From positions 82,709,894 through 82,773,893 of the forward strand of contig CM042010.1 of assembly GCA_023525715.1 (NCBI GenBank): a stretch of 64,000 nt of DNA, read 5' to 3'. The translations under genes and the position numbers were made by a program. The notes under the pieces were generated by a model that searched no databases, had not been told where the DNA came from, and worked only from the letters and a program-made list of their open reading frames with translations. This document shows positions 10,865 to 22,566 of this stretch, one piece after another. The DNA comes from Cichorium intybus. Taxonomy: Eukaryota > Streptophyta > Magnoliopsida > Asterales > Asteraceae. How positions within the stretch are numbered: position 1 is the first letter of the stretch; the number at the start of each line of letters is the position of its first letter.

Positions 10865-10906
10865 TGCTTTTACTGCAAAGAAAAGGGTCACTGGAAGAGG
10901 AGCTGC
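10865..10906 (+). other. CCHC zinc knuckle coding segment of D gag
   Basis: Cys-X2-Cys-X4-His-X4-Cys is complete. In E the second Cys is Tyr (15741-15700, minus). It binds nucleic acid in gag nucleocapsids. Confidence 0.85.
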
Positions 10907-10914
10907 CCTAGGTA

Positions 10915-10919
10915 CTTGC
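10915..10919. repeat. Target-site duplication of E (left), CTTGC
   Basis: CTTGC here and CTTGT at 18549-18553 flank E. Reading across them restores continuity with the D/E family sequence after the zinc knuckle. One mismatch has accumulated. Confidence 0.85.
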
Positions 10920-11687
10920 TGAAGGGTTTTTAAGCAATCAATGAACAAACAAACTCCTAAGTTCACATGCAACCCTAGAAAGATCTATGTTTTCTTCTAT
11001 GAAGATATAAACTAAAACCTAAGGCAACATTTATTTCTAAAGATCAAATTAAGAATAACAAAACCTTTTGATCTTGTTCTTGAAGCTAGCAGCAAATAGA
11101 TCCTGCCTCAACTGCAAGTCACACCCAAAGCAATGGAGAAGCGATTCCAGCAGAGTAACACAGAGAGACAGGAGGCGTGATTTTCAGGGAGCCATGAGGT
11201 TACTTATATAGCATTCTAGGGTTACACATGAAACCCTAGAGGAGCCTCCAAAGTGGGGAAGCCTGTTGACCACTTGGACCAGACTTCTCAAACCCTAATT
11301 AGGGTTTTCGCCCCATATGGAGAACCCTCCATAGTTGGTGCCATTTTGGTCCCTGGCCACTGGCTTGCCAGCTATTCAGCTATTGAATAAATACAAACCA
11401 GTCCCTGCACTTATAATTTATTAATTTAATCACTAAATTAAATCCAATTAATTCTAGATTAAATCTTAATTAATTATTATAGTTTCTAATTAATATATTA
11501 ACACTTAAATATATTAATAAACCATTTATTTATTTTCTATTGATTTATTAAACAATTAATAAATCAACCTTTCTCTCTATTGAACTCTACATCAATCCTC
11601 CAACTATGAGGGCAACCCAAATGGACTTTGCTTCAATTAACAAGATAAATACAATCATAAGTCATGGGTTAGACACCAAATCCAACA
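10920..11687 (-). repeat. 3' LTR of E
   Basis: 768 bp; minus-strand start TGTTGGATTTGG at 11687, end CCCTTCA at 10920. Immediately upstream is the purine-rich AAGTGGGAGAC, which identifies this as the 3' LTR. Confidence 0.94.
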
Positions 11688-11699
11688 GTCTCCCACTTG
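11688..11699 (-). other. Polypurine tract of E
   Basis: CCAAGTGGGAGAC on the minus strand directly abuts the 3' LTR; the plus-strand primer site. D has the slightly shorter AAGTGGAGAC at the equivalent place before 22567. Confidence 0.8.
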
Positions 11700-12518
11700 G
11701 ATAAGTCTATGACTTTAATTGTCCTTTTACCTTCTGATTAATATCAGTTTCCTAGAAACTGTTCCTGAACTCTGACCCAGTCAGTTCTGTCCAAAGTTAA
11801 GTGATCAGATGATCCTCCGTCCAACAAGATATATTCGGACTCAAGACATGGATTAAGATCAATCTTGGTCTGATACTCTGTTTCCCGATTTCCAATTTGC
11901 TTATGACTTTAAGACTGGTAATTGAACACATCAATTCAGTCCCGGTTGGCCAACACTTTTAGTCAACTTCAAAATCATCGAGAGGCCCACAGATATCTGT
12001 TTCCCATCGGGTCAGGGGACGGATAAGTTTCGACTTATATGTCTGTATCTTTTACTAGTTAGAATACTCACAATAATACATTTTATAACACCGAGTTACC
12101 GACACATTTTCGTATTATCAAAGAGCAACCGACTTGCAAATTACAGATCATATCTCTCCACTTAAAGATGAAAGGATATTATCGTCTCAACATTGCTCGT
12201 GATATAATCCATAAAGCAATCTGTTAAGCGCGGGTTTATCCAATACTCAAATCTCTATTTTCTAAGTACTCACGAATGTTGTAGTAGTCTTACTGCAATG
12301 TCTAACTCCTTAGACAATCTACAACCGATTCAAACTCCCTAATAGCTTGATCGACTGTGGAAGTTTAAATAATCTAATTATTTAGGAAGTTAAACATGCA
12401 AATATAGAAACACAATAATAAACAATTGACAAAGGTAGTAACAATACTCATTTATAATTCTCCATTATAAAATCACCAAGTCAATTACATTTATATCGTT
12501 ACAAGTTTCAAAATCTAT
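11700..12518 (-). other. 3' non-coding region of E
   Basis: No gene. It is homologous to D 21718-22566 and contains a stem with ATAATAC and GTATTAT arms around a GGTAACTCGGTGTTATAA-type loop (about 12115-12074 minus). D keeps the stem as AATGCG/CGCATT near 22138-22184. About 820 bases of conserved non-coding sequence between pol and LTR is unusual for copia. Confidence 0.6.
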
Positions 12519-13811
12519 CTAATTACTAAAACTAATATCATCCTTCAGTCCAATGCTCCGAGCATGCTGATTGTGCTTGATCCTGCTTAGTGCCTTAGTC
12601 AAAGGATCAGCTGGATTGTCTTCTGATGATACTCTCTTAACCAGTAAGTGACCTTCTTCTACTTGATGTCGAATATAGTGGTACTTTCTTTCGATATTCC
12701 TGGACTTTCCATGGTCTCGCGGTTCCTTTGTCAAAGCGACCGCTCCTTCGTTATCGTAGAAAAGTTCCACCGGCTCCTGAATGCTCGGGACAACTCCAAG
12801 ATCCCCGATGAAGTTCTTCAGCCAAGCCGCTTCTTTAGACGCGTATCTCGCTGCAATGTACTCTGATTCGTATGTTGAATCAGCCACCGTTTCTTGCTTG
12901 GAACTTTTCCAAGTGACCGCTCCACCGTTCAAAAGAAATACCCAGCCCGACTGGGACCGACCACTGTCCTTATCTATCTGGAAGCTGGCTTCTGTATATC
13001 CACTCACTTTCAAGTCATCACTTCCACCAAGGACTAATACCATATTCTTTGTCCTTTGTAGATACTTGAGTATGTTCTTGACCGCTATCCAATGTGCCTT
13101 TCCAGGATTACCCTGGTACCAACTGACCATGCTCAATGCAAAGGATACATCAGGGCGAGTACATGTTATAGCATACATGATTGACCCTACTGCCGAAGCA
13201 TAAGGCACTCGACTCATCTCAGCTATTTCCTCATCGGTACTCGGACTTTGAGTCTTACTCAATTTAGCATTACTCTGGATTGGTAGCTCTCCCTTTTTGG
13301 AATTTTCCATGTTAAACCTTTTTAACACCTTTTCCAAATATGTACACTGGCTTAGACCTATTAATTTTCTCTTTATATCTCTCAATATTCATATCCCGAG
13401 AATATAAGCAGGTTCTCCAATGTCTTTCATGGCGAAACACTTCCCGAGCCAAGACTTGACATCTTACAAGGTCAGAATGTCGTTTCCCATGAGCAGTATG
13501 TCATCAACATACAGCACCAGAAAAGTGACTATACTCCCACTAGCCTTGACATATACACTGGACTCATCTTCACTCCTAGAGAAGCCAAACTCTTTGACTT
13601 TCTCATGGAAGCAAAGATTCCAGCTGCAATATGTTTGTTTCAACCCGTAGATTGATCTTTCAAGCTTACATACTTTATCAGGATTCTTTGTGTCTACAAA
13701 ACCTTCTTGCTGATTCATGTAAACATCCTCAGTCAGTTTCCCGTTAAGGAAAGCCGTTTTGACATCCATCTGCCAAATTTCATAATCATGAAACACAGCT
13801 ATGGCAAGCAT
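12519..13811 (-). pseudogene. E reverse transcriptase and RNase H
   Basis: RT palm at 13811-13464 has QMDVKTAFLNG and the active-site YVDDILL. The connection and RNase H follow at 13385-12519. In RNase H the first catalytic position reads GYTEASFQ where D has GYTDASFQ, so an Asp has become Glu. The middle Glu (SEYIAA) and later Asp (FYDNEGA) are kept. A break separates 13464 from 13385. The C-terminus ends SNPADPLTKAL-type then SIGLKDDISFSN. Confidence 0.88.
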
Positions 13812-13834
13812 TATCCGGATTGACTTAATCTTGG

Positions 13835-15190
13835 CTACTGTGAGAAGGTTTCATCATAGTCAACCCCTGGGGTTTGAGTGAATCCCTTCGCAACCAGTTG
13901 AGCTTTATAAGTATCTACTTTACCATCCATGTTGGTCTTCTTCATGAAGATCCACTTGCACCCGCCTGTCTTTCGATCCGGCACATTGTCAACCAAGTTC
14001 CAAACCTGATTGTCATACATGGACTTAATCTCGCTGTCCATTGCCTCTTTCCATTTGGCAGACTCGGGGCCCGCCACCGCTTCACGGTAGTTCGCTGGCT
14101 CATCCATATTTGTCAATGTACGATCACTGACCAACGTGTCACCGTCTGAGGTAATATGGAAACCATAAAACTCGGACGTCATGCTAACTCTACCCGAACA
14201 TCTAATAGGTAATGAGATGTCGGTTGGTCCAACAGGAACTTCTTCCTTATGTTGGTGGCTAGTTTCTCCTAAGGTTGGTTGATCGGGCGTCTCCTGAATT
14301 TCTTCCAGATCGATTGTACTCCCACTGTCCTCTTTGGAAATGAGTTCTCTCTCTCGAAAGAACCCTTGTCTTGCTACAAAGACCACATCCTCGCTCGGTC
14401 TGTAGAACAAGTATCCAAATGACTGTTTCGGGTATCCGATGAAGAAACACCTCTCACTTCTTTCTGCGAGCTTCTCATGAGTCTCTCGTCTTACGAAAGC
14501 CTCACAGCCCCAAACTATGACGTGTGCCAATGAGGGAACTTTCCCCGTCCACATCTTGTGTGGTGTTTTTGAAACCTTCTTGGTTGGGACAAGGTTGAGA
14601 ATATGGGCGGCAGTCTCTAAGGCATACCCCCAGAAATGGATCGGAAGCGAAGCTCGACTCATCATGGAACGAACCATGTCCAACAAGGTTCAGTTTCGCC
14701 TTTCAGCAACACCGTTCAACTGAGGTGTTCTTGGAGGCGATAACTGTGAAACAATTCCACATTCCTTAAGATAATCGATAAACTCGATACTAAGATACTC
14801 ACCGCCTCTGTCGGATCTAAGCATCTTTATGTTTCTGCCCAATTGATTTTCTGCTTCATTTATGAACTCTTTAAACTTTTCAAAGGTGTCAGACTTGTTA
14901 CTGATTAAGTAGATATACCCATATCTACTAAAATCGTTAGTAAATGTCACATAGAACCGCGTGCCATCTTTTTTGGTTGTTCTGAAGGGACCACACACAT
15001 CTGTGTGTATGATATCCAACAAACTTTCATCTCTTTCAAAGGAACCTTTGAATGGTGATTTTGTCATCTTGCCAAGCAAGCAAGATTCGCATACATCATC
15101 CGACCCGATGTCGAATGATTCCAACACTCCATCCCTTTGGAGTTGGGCGATGCATTTCTTGTTGATATGGCCAAGGCGACAGTGCCACAA
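13835..15190 (-). pseudogene. E integrase and RT N-terminus
   Basis: The zinc part is at 15190-15070 (WHCRLGHINKK, CESCLLGKMTKSPF). The core has HTDVCGP (about 15010), RSDRGGEY (about 14810) and the Glu in NGVAERRN (about 14695). A single break at 14690/14686 falls just after the core. The second frame then reads through the copia block MVRSMMSRASLPIHFWGYA, the linker with SGRVSMTSEFYG, and RT start KARLVAKGF-like to DYDETFSQ at 13835. This is the best-preserved integrase in the window. Confidence 0.88.
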
Positions 15191-15201
15191 ACACTCCTTT
15201 T

Positions 15202-16521
15202 CTATACCGCTTGAAGAATAATAGTTAAAACGTTTTTACCACAATTGTCAACACACACAATAGATTCATACACTCCATCACAAGGCACAACATTAGATAT
15301 AAAAACATCATTTTTTAAAACAGAAATTGAACCATTCAATTTATTAAACTCATAGTAAAAGCCTTGTTTGAACAATGCATGAAAAGAAATTATGTTCTTT
15401 GCTATATCAGGCGAATAGCAACAATTATGTAAATCTAAAACAACTCCACTACTAAGCACTAATCTATAGACACCGATTTTGGTAATAGGTGACGTTCGCC
15501 TATTGCCCATGACCAAGTTCAATCTACCGTGCTCCAGCTCCATACTTTCCTTTAGGCCCTGCAAATCAGAACAGATATGAAAACCACATCCTGTATCAAG
15601 GACCCAAGAATACGAAGAGGACGAGTTATTAGATATAGAATATGTACCTTCTTGTGATGGCTTTACTTTTCCATCCTTGATGTCTTGCAGATACCTGGGG
15701 CAGCTTCTCTTCCAGTGACCCTTTTCCTTGTAGTAAAAGCAGTCAGCTTCTTTGGGATTCGCTACGTGCGGAATGCCAGAAGACTTGGCTCTCGCGACAC
15801 TGCTAGATGTCCCGACATGAGTCTTTTCCCTCCAGTTTTGCTTCAGAGGGCCCTTCCGTTTCTTTCCCTTGCCAGAGCTAATAGCCAGGATAGGCGGGTT
15901 GACAGGGAGCATACCTTTTCCCTTCAACCCGTCTTCAGCAGTACGAAGCATGCAGTGTAATTCAGCTAGGGTTGCCTGATTGTTGTTCAAATGATACGCT
16001 AGTGTGAACTGGTCATAAGAACTGGGCAAGGAGTTTAGCACTATGTCAACAGCTAAATCCTCATGAACAGGCATTTCCAGCTTGCTAAGCCTCTCCACGT
16101 AACCATGCATCCTTTTCACATGAGTGCAGATGGACTCTCCATCTTTAGGCTTGCCGTTAATGAAAGCTTTTACAACCTCACGCCTTTCGATGCGCTATTG
16201 CTTGCGGAACTTTTCCGCAAGCTCTTTGTGCATCTCATTGTAGCTCAGGGTTCATGTTGGCGATCATGATGCAGGCCACTTTGGTCGCATCATCCGAGTG
16301 TTTGGTGTACGAGGCGACTTCCTCGGGAGTATCGGTATCTGGGTCAACCTCAACTAGCTCGGTTTCCAGAACATATTCTTTGTGTTCAAACCTTAGAGCC
16401 ATTTTGATGTTGCGGATCCAGTCATTGTAGTTAGTGTCGTCCAACGTCACTTTTGAGCACATTGACAGAATCGAGGTGACATTACCGGGGTTCGAGTAGG
16501 GGCGGTTTGTTCAGAAGACAT
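15202..16521 (-). pseudogene. E gag and aspartic protease
   Basis: The start ATG is at 16521 (MSS as in D), but a single-base loss in the first 15 codons shifts frame; the body resumes at 16462. A deletion near 16240 removes the segment present in D around 10340-10365, and a stop lies near 16195. From 16119 the frame is open through gag C-terminus, a knuckle CFYYKEKGHWKRSC (second Cys lost, 15741-15700) and a protease with intact VLDTGCGFHIC (about 15605-15575). It continues to the pre-integrase region at 15202. Confidence 0.85.
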
Positions 16522-16878
16522 CTATATAAGAAGAAAGGTAGTTTTAATTAGACATTAATAATAATCCTTATATTCACCCAAGAATAAATATAAGGCTAGG
16601 ATCCTACAATAACAATCTACAATATCGAAGAGGGATGCCGTAATCTTAATTGTAAATTTTATAAGGTAGGCGAATGACGATTCAGCAATTCCACCGCGGA
16701 AAAATAATTTAATTATAATGGAATTCCTAGTTTCTTTTGAGATATATTGAACTTTTCAATAGCATGTTTTAATCTCGGGAATGCCCCGCTGTTTGTGACT
16801 GGGATACCGAGGATCACAAACCGGGTGTGATAACCATGCAAATTCGCTCGGTACTCTCGAAGTCAATTGTCATCTCTA

Positions 16879-16914
16879 ATTAACGTGCCGGTTAACCACA
16901 CACGCTCCGTTAAT
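16879..16914 (-). promoter_or_regulatory. Leader hairpin 2 of E
   Basis: Perfect ATTAAC/GTTAAT arms (16914-16909 and 16884-16879) enclose GGAGCGTGTGTGGTTAACC; D has ATTGA/TCAAT. The G-C to A-T pair replacement keeps the stem. Confidence 0.7.
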
Positions 16915-16934
16915 AATGACAAAATCGAGAAACC

Positions 16935-17012
16935 CATTGCGACTCTTTGCTGACCCCAGTTGGCGTGCCGGTAAACCACACACGCTCCACCAACATTCCA
17001 TAAAGTGCAATG
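16935..17012 (-). promoter_or_regulatory. Leader hairpin 1 of E
   Basis: 78 nt, outer arms CATTGC/GCAATG, inner GTTGG/CCAAC, loop motif at 16988-16965 (minus). Same length and position as in D and H. Confidence 0.68.
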
Positions 17013-17767
17013 TGCAATTTCATGGATTAGCACCAATTCACATTTTTTGAACCTAAAGTAACTAGATTGGGTTTTGTTCAAAATTCTAGTACTTTCAATT
17101 ATAACATTATACTTTTAAGAGGCTTAGCGGTTCTATCAAAACCATTCGGCTAACGACACTCGACTGATCAGGAGAGCGGTGGGTAAGAGTAGATACCCAT
17201 TAGACTAGCATTTTATAGGCAGTCGCCATATACCCTCTTTATAGGACAGTTTTGTGAATGAGGCCTACTAACGGTAAGACTAACCATTTAATCTTATATA
17301 TAATTATTAAATTTTAATCATAAATATATAAGATATATTTTAATCTTATTAAAATATTTTAGATTTAATTTAATACTAATTTTTTCAAATTATTAGGAAT
17401 TTTTGAAAATTTAAATTAAATCTTTAAGTTGATTTAATTGATCTTTTAATTAACAATTAATTAAACTAATTAAATCAAATTAGGGAATCACAAAAATTAA
17501 TCAAATTAATTTCCTAACCCTTAACCTAATTCTCGAAAATTGAAGGCAGGTGATAAGGGGTTCCAGTTATTTAATTATCCAATAATTACCAAAATAACAA
17601 CCAACTATCTAAGACAGCATGCAAGAAATCGCAGAAAAGGAAAGGGAAGCTAGGGTTTGCTTAACCCTAGCCACCAACTTCAAGTCTTGGCCTCCCAAGG
17701 GTTATTTTCGAAAACCCTTGTGGTCATACAAAACAGTTTATATCAAAACACAAGAAAACAAGCCATA

Positions 17768-17779
17768 GCTCTGATACCA
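17768..17779 (-). other. Primer-binding site of E
   Basis: TGGTATCAGAGC on the minus strand, one base inside the 5' LTR. Confidence 0.92.
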
Positions 17780-17780
17780 C

Positions 17781-18548
17781 TGAAGGGTTTTTAAGCAATC
17801 AATGAACAAACAAACTCCCAAGTTCACATGCAACCCTAAAAAGATCTATGATTTCTTCTATGAAGATATAAACTAAAACCTAAGGCCAACATTTATTTCT
17901 AAAGATCAAATTAAGAATAACCAACCTTTTGATCTTGTTCTTGAAGCTAGCAGCAAGTAGATCCTGCCTCAAATGCAAGTCACACCCAAAGCAATGGAGA
18001 AGAGATTCCAGCAGAGTAACACAGAGAGATAGGAGGCTTGATTTTCAGGGAGCCAGGAGGTTCCTTTTATAGCCTTCTAGGGTTACACCTGAAACCCTAG
18101 AGGAGCCTTCAAAGTGGGCAAGCGTGTTGACCACTTGGACCAGACTTCTCAAACCCTAATTAGGGTTTTTGCCCCATATGGAGAACCCTCCATAGTTGGC
18201 GCCATTTTGGTCCCTGGCCACTGGCTTGCCAGTTATTCAACTATTGAATAAATACAAACCAGTCCCTGCACTTATAATTAATTAATTTAACCACTAAATT
18301 AAATCCAATTAATTCTAGATTAAATCTTAATTAATTATTATAGTTTCTAATTAATATATTAACAATTAAATATATTAATAAACTATTTATTTATTTTCTA
18401 TTGATTTATTAAACAATTAATAAATCAACCTTTCTCTCTACTGAACTCTACATCAATCCTCCAGCTATGAGGGCAACTCAAATGGACTTTGCTTCAATCA
18501 ACAAGATAAATACAATCATAAGTCATGGCTTAGACACCAAATCCAATA
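17781..18548 (-). repeat. 5' LTR of E
   Basis: 768 bp. The outer end on the minus strand reads TATTGGATTT rather than TGTTGGATTT, so the terminal TG has mutated to TA. The TATA box is at 18071-18065 (minus). The boundary is confirmed by the target duplication at 18549-18553. Confidence 0.92.
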
Positions 18549-20284
18549 CTTGTAGGATATCAATGATGGCAAACTAAAACCATCACAAGCAGGTACATAT
18601 TCTATATCTAATAACTCATCTTCTTCCTGTTCTTAGGTCCTTGATACATGATGTGGTTTTCATATCTGTTCTGATTTGCAGGGCCTAAAGGAAAGTAGGG
18701 AGCTGGAGCACGGTAGATTGAACCTGGTCAAGGACAATAGGGGAACGTCAACTGTTACCAAGATCGGTGTCTATAGACTATTACTTAGTAGTGGAGTTCT
18801 TTTATATTTACATAATTGTTGCTATTCGCCTGATATGGCAAAGAACATAATTTCTTTTCATGCATTGTTCAAACAAGGCTTTTATTATGAGTTTAATAAA
18901 TTGAATGGTTCAATTTCAGTTTTCAAAAATCATGTTTTTAAATTTAATGCTTTGCCTTGTGATGGAGTGTATGAATCTATTGTGTGTGTTGACAATTGTG
19001 GTAAATATGTTTTAACTATTGATTTTTCAAGTGGTGTAGAAAAGGCATGTTTGTGGCACTGTCGCCTTGGCCATATCAACAAGAAACACATCGCCCAACT
19101 CCAAAGGGATGGAGTGTCGGAATCATTCGACCTCGGGTCGGATGATGTATGCGAATCTTGCTTGCTTGGCAAGATGACAAAATCACCATTCAAAGGTTCC
19201 TTTGAAAGAGGAGAAGGTTTGTTAGATATCATACACGTAGATGTGTGGTCCCTTCAAAACAACCACAAAAGATGGCACGCGGTTCTATGTGACCTTTACT
19301 GACGATTTTAGTAGATATGGATATATCTACCTAATCAAGAATAAGTCAGATACCTTTGAAAAGTACAAAGAGTTCAAAAATGAAGCAGAAAATCAATTGG
19401 GCAGAAATATAAAGATGCTTAGATCCGACAAAGGCGGTGAGTATCTCAGCATCGAGTTTGTCGATTATCTTAAGGAATGTGGAATAGTTTCACAGTTATC
19501 GCCTCCCAGGACACCGCAGTAAAATGGTGTTGCTGAGAGATGAAACTAAACCTTGTTGGACATGCTTCGTTCCATGATGAGTCGAGCTTCGCTTCCAATC
19601 CATTTCTGGGGGTATGCCTTAGAGACTGCCGCCCATATCCTCAACCTTGTCCCAACCAAGAAGGTTGCAAAAACACCGCACGAGATGTGGATGGGGAAAG
19701 TTCCCTCGTTGGCACACATCAAAGTCTGGGGCTGTGAGGCTTTCGTAAGACGGGATACTCATGACAAGCTCGCGGAAAGAAGTGAGAGGTGTTTCTTCAT
19801 CGGATACCCGAAACAGTCATTTGGATACTTGTTCTACAGACCGAGCGAGGACGTGGTCTTTGTAACAAGACGAGGATTCTTTCAAGAGAGAAAACTCATT
19901 TCTAAAGAGGACAGTGGGAGTACAATCGATCTCGAAGCAATTCAGGAGACGCCCGATGAACCAACCTTAGGAGAAACTAGCAACCAACATGAGGAAGAAG
20001 TTCCTGGACCAACCGACATCTCATTACCTCTTAGACGTTTGGCTAGAGTTAGCATGCCACCCGAGTTCTATGGTTTCCATATTACTTCGGATGGTGACAC
20101 GTTGGTTAGTGATCGTACATTGACCAATTTGGACGAGCCAGCTAACTACCATGAAGCGGTGGCAGGCCCCGAGTCTGCCCAGTGGAAAGAGGCAATGGAC
20201 AGCGAGATTAAGTCCATGTATGAAAATCAAGTTTGGAACTTGGTTGACAATGTGCCGGGTCGTAAGACCGTTGGGTGCAAGTAG
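18549..20284 (+). pseudogene. D protease and integrase (after the E insertion)
   Basis: The sequence continues directly from the gag knuckle. The protease active site near 18635-18680 carries two in-frame stops: one replaces Trp before VLDT and one replaces the Gly after DT. The integrase zinc part (WHCRLGHINKK, CESCLLGKMTK) is at 19050-19180 and HVDV at about 19230. A frame shift follows, then RSDKGGEY near 19430, with stops at 19520 and near 19542 just around NGVAER. The linker continues in one frame to 20284. Clearly inactive. Confidence 0.87.
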
Positions 20285-21717
20285 ATCTTCAAGAAGAAGA
20301 CCGACATGGATGGAAAAGTACACACTTTCAAAGCTCGGCTAGTTGCGAAGGGATTCACTCAAACCTCGGGGGTTGACTATGATGAAACCTTCTCACCAGT
20401 AGCCAAGATCAAGTCAATCAGGATAATGCTTGCCATAGCTGCGTTTTATGATGATGAAATTTGGCAGATGGATGTTAAAACCACTTTCCTTAACGGGAAA
20501 CTGATTAAGGATGTTTACATGAATCAGCCAGAAGGTTTTGTAGACACAAAGCATCCTGATAAAGTGTGTAAGCTTGAGAGATCAATCTACGGATTGAAAC
20601 AAGTATCTCGCAGCTGGAATCTTTGTTTCCATGAGAAAGTCAAAGAGTTTGGTTTCTGTAGAAGTGAGGATGAGTCCTGTGTATATGTCAAGGTTAGTAG
20701 GAGTATAGTCATTTTTTGGTGCGGTATGTTGATGACATACTGCTCATGGGAAACGACATTCCGACTTTGCAAGATGTCAAGTCTTGGCTCGGGAAGTGTT
20801 TCACCATGAAAGACCTTGGAGAAGCTGCTTATATTCTCGGGATAAGAATACTGAGAGATAGAAAGAGAAAATTAATAGGTCTGAGCCAGTGCACATATTT
20901 GGAAAAGGTGTTAAAAAGGTTTAACATGGAAAATTCCAAAAAGGGAGAGCTACCAATCCAAAGTAATGCCAAGTTGAGTAAGACTCAAAGTCCGAGTACC
21001 GATGAAGAAATAGCTGAAATGAGTCGGGTACCTTATGCTTCACCAGTAGGGTCGATCATGTATGCTATGACATGTACTCGCCCCGACGTATCCTTTGCAT
21101 TGAGCATGGTTAGTCAGTACCAGGGTAATCCTGGAAAGGCACAATGGATTGCAGTTAAGAACATACTCAAGTATCTGCGAAGGACAAAGAATATGGTATT
21201 AGTCCTTGGTTGCAGTGATGACTTGAAAGTGAGTGGATATACAGATGCCAGCTTCCAGACAGATAGGGACAGTGGTCGGTCCCAGTCGGGCTGGGTATTT
21301 CTTTTGAATGGTGGAGCAGTCACTTGGAAAAGATCCAAGCAAGAAAAGGTGGCTGATTCAACGTGCGTATCAGAGTATATTGCAGCGAGTGAAGCGTCTA
21401 AGGAAGCGGCTTGGCTGAAGAACTTTATCGGTGACCTTGGAGTTATCCCGAGCATTCAGGAGCCGATGGAACCGTTCTACGATAATTTATGAGCGGTTGC
21501 TTTGACAAAGGAATCGCGAGATCATGGAAAGTCCAGACATATCGATAGAAAGTACGATTACATTCGACATCGCGTAGAAGAAGGTCACTTACTGGTTAAG
21601 AGAGTATCATCAGAAGACAATCCTGCATATCCTTTGACTAAGGCACTAAGTAAGATCAAGCACAATCAGCATGCTCGGAGCATTGGACTGAAGGATAATA
21701 TTAGTTTTAGTAATTAG
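20285..21717 (+). pseudogene. D reverse transcriptase and RNase H
   Basis: A TAG at about 20284 replaces the Trp of the RT start. The next frame (20306-20809) has KARLVAKGFTQTSGVDYDETFSPVA and QMDVKTTFLNG. A shift near 20715 moves into the frame with YVDDILLMGN. RNase H shows GYTDASFQ and SEYIAA, then a TGA at 21490 inside the FYDN...AVALTK motif; the end is 21502-21717 (SIGLKDNISFSN). Three or four lesions in all. Confidence 0.88.
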
Positions 21718-22566
21718 ATAGATTTGAAACTTGTAACAGTATAAATGTAATTGGCTTGGTGATTTTATAATGGAAATTTATAAATGAGTATTGTTACTAC
21801 CTTCGTCAATTGTGTATTATTGTGTTTCTATATTTGCATGTTTAACTTCCTAAGTAATTAGATTATTTGAAATTCCACAGTCGATCATACTGTTAGGGAG
21901 TAAGTATGAGTGAAGACTGTCATGAATCGATTGTATATTGTCTAAGGAGTTAGACATTGCGGTATGACTGCTACAACGTTCATGAGTACTTAGAAAATTG
22001 AGATTTGAGTATTGGATAAACCCGCGCTTAATAGATTGCTTCATGGATTACATCACGAGCAATGTTAAGACGATAATATCCTTTGATCTTCAAGTAGAGA
22101 GATATGATTTGTAATTTGCGAGACGGTTGCTTATTGATAATGCGAAAACGCGACGGTAACTCGGTGTTATAAAACGCATTGTTGTGAGTATTCTGAGTCG
22201 TAAAAGATATGGACATATAAGTCGAAACTTACCCGTCCCTGACCCGATGGGGAAACAGATATTTATAGGCCTCTCGATGATTTTGAAGTTGACTGAAAGT
22301 GTTGGCCAACCGAGACTGAATTGATGTGTTCAATTAGCAGTTTTAAAGTCATAAGCAAATCGGAAATCGAGAAACAGAGTATCAGACCAAGATTGATATT
22401 AATCCATGTCTTGAGTCTGAAAATATCTTGTTTGACGAAGTATCATCTGATCACTTATCTTTGGACAGAACTGACTGGGTCAGAGTTCAGGAACAGTTTC
22501 TGGGAAACTGATATTAATCAGAAGGTAAATGGACAACTAAAGTCATAGACTTATCCAAGTGGAGAC
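21718..22566 (+). other. 3' non-coding region of D
   Basis: 849 bases with no supported gene. Homologous to E 11700-12518. It contains a stem near 22138-22184 (AATGCG/CGCATT) and ends in the purine tract CCAAGTGGAGAC directly before the LTR. Confidence 0.6.

Larger units (their letters stand above)
10053..10919 (+). pseudogene. D gag, disrupted by insertion of E
   Basis: ATG at 10053, the first start after the leader; the same MSS start is seen in E. Residues 1-230 form a copia gag (UBN2/retrotransposon-gag type): TLDDTNYNDRIRNIKIALRF near the N-terminus, then a helical capsid-like region to about residue 215. A one- or two-base shift near 10750 changes frame. The CCHC zinc knuckle CFYCKEKGHWKRSC (10865-10906) is intact but lies in the other frame. 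E enters just after it at 10920. Gag would package element RNA in cytoplasmic particles. Confidence 0.85.
16522..17767 (-). ncRNA. Structured untranslated leader of E
   Basis: The equivalent of D 8810-10052 on the minus strand, with the same conserved blocks at 17290-16790. It holds hairpins at 17012-16935 and 16914-16879, and a third near 16823-16795. A 72-codon frame at 17081-16863 overlaps the hairpins but is not kept in H, so I treat the region as RNA structure. Confidence 0.6.
10920..18548 (-). mobile_element. E: Ty1/copia element of the D family (minus), nested in D
   Basis: On the minus strand: 5' LTR 18548-17781, PBS 17779-17768, leader, gag from 16521, protease, integrase, RT-RNase H to 12519, 831-bp 3' non-coding region, purine tract at 11699-11688 and 3' LTR 11687-10920. 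It is 7.6 kb, with near-perfect duplications CTTGC/CTTGT. LTRs differ at roughly 25-30 sites of 768. Because it is complete at both ends, it gives the full organisation of the family that also includes D. Confidence 0.93.

Noticed and set aside
12781..13203. A 140-codon plus-strand frame inside E RNase H, and similar antisense frames over RT, gag and X2
   Set aside because: They are mirror frames of real pol and gag coding regions; no motif or independent start context.
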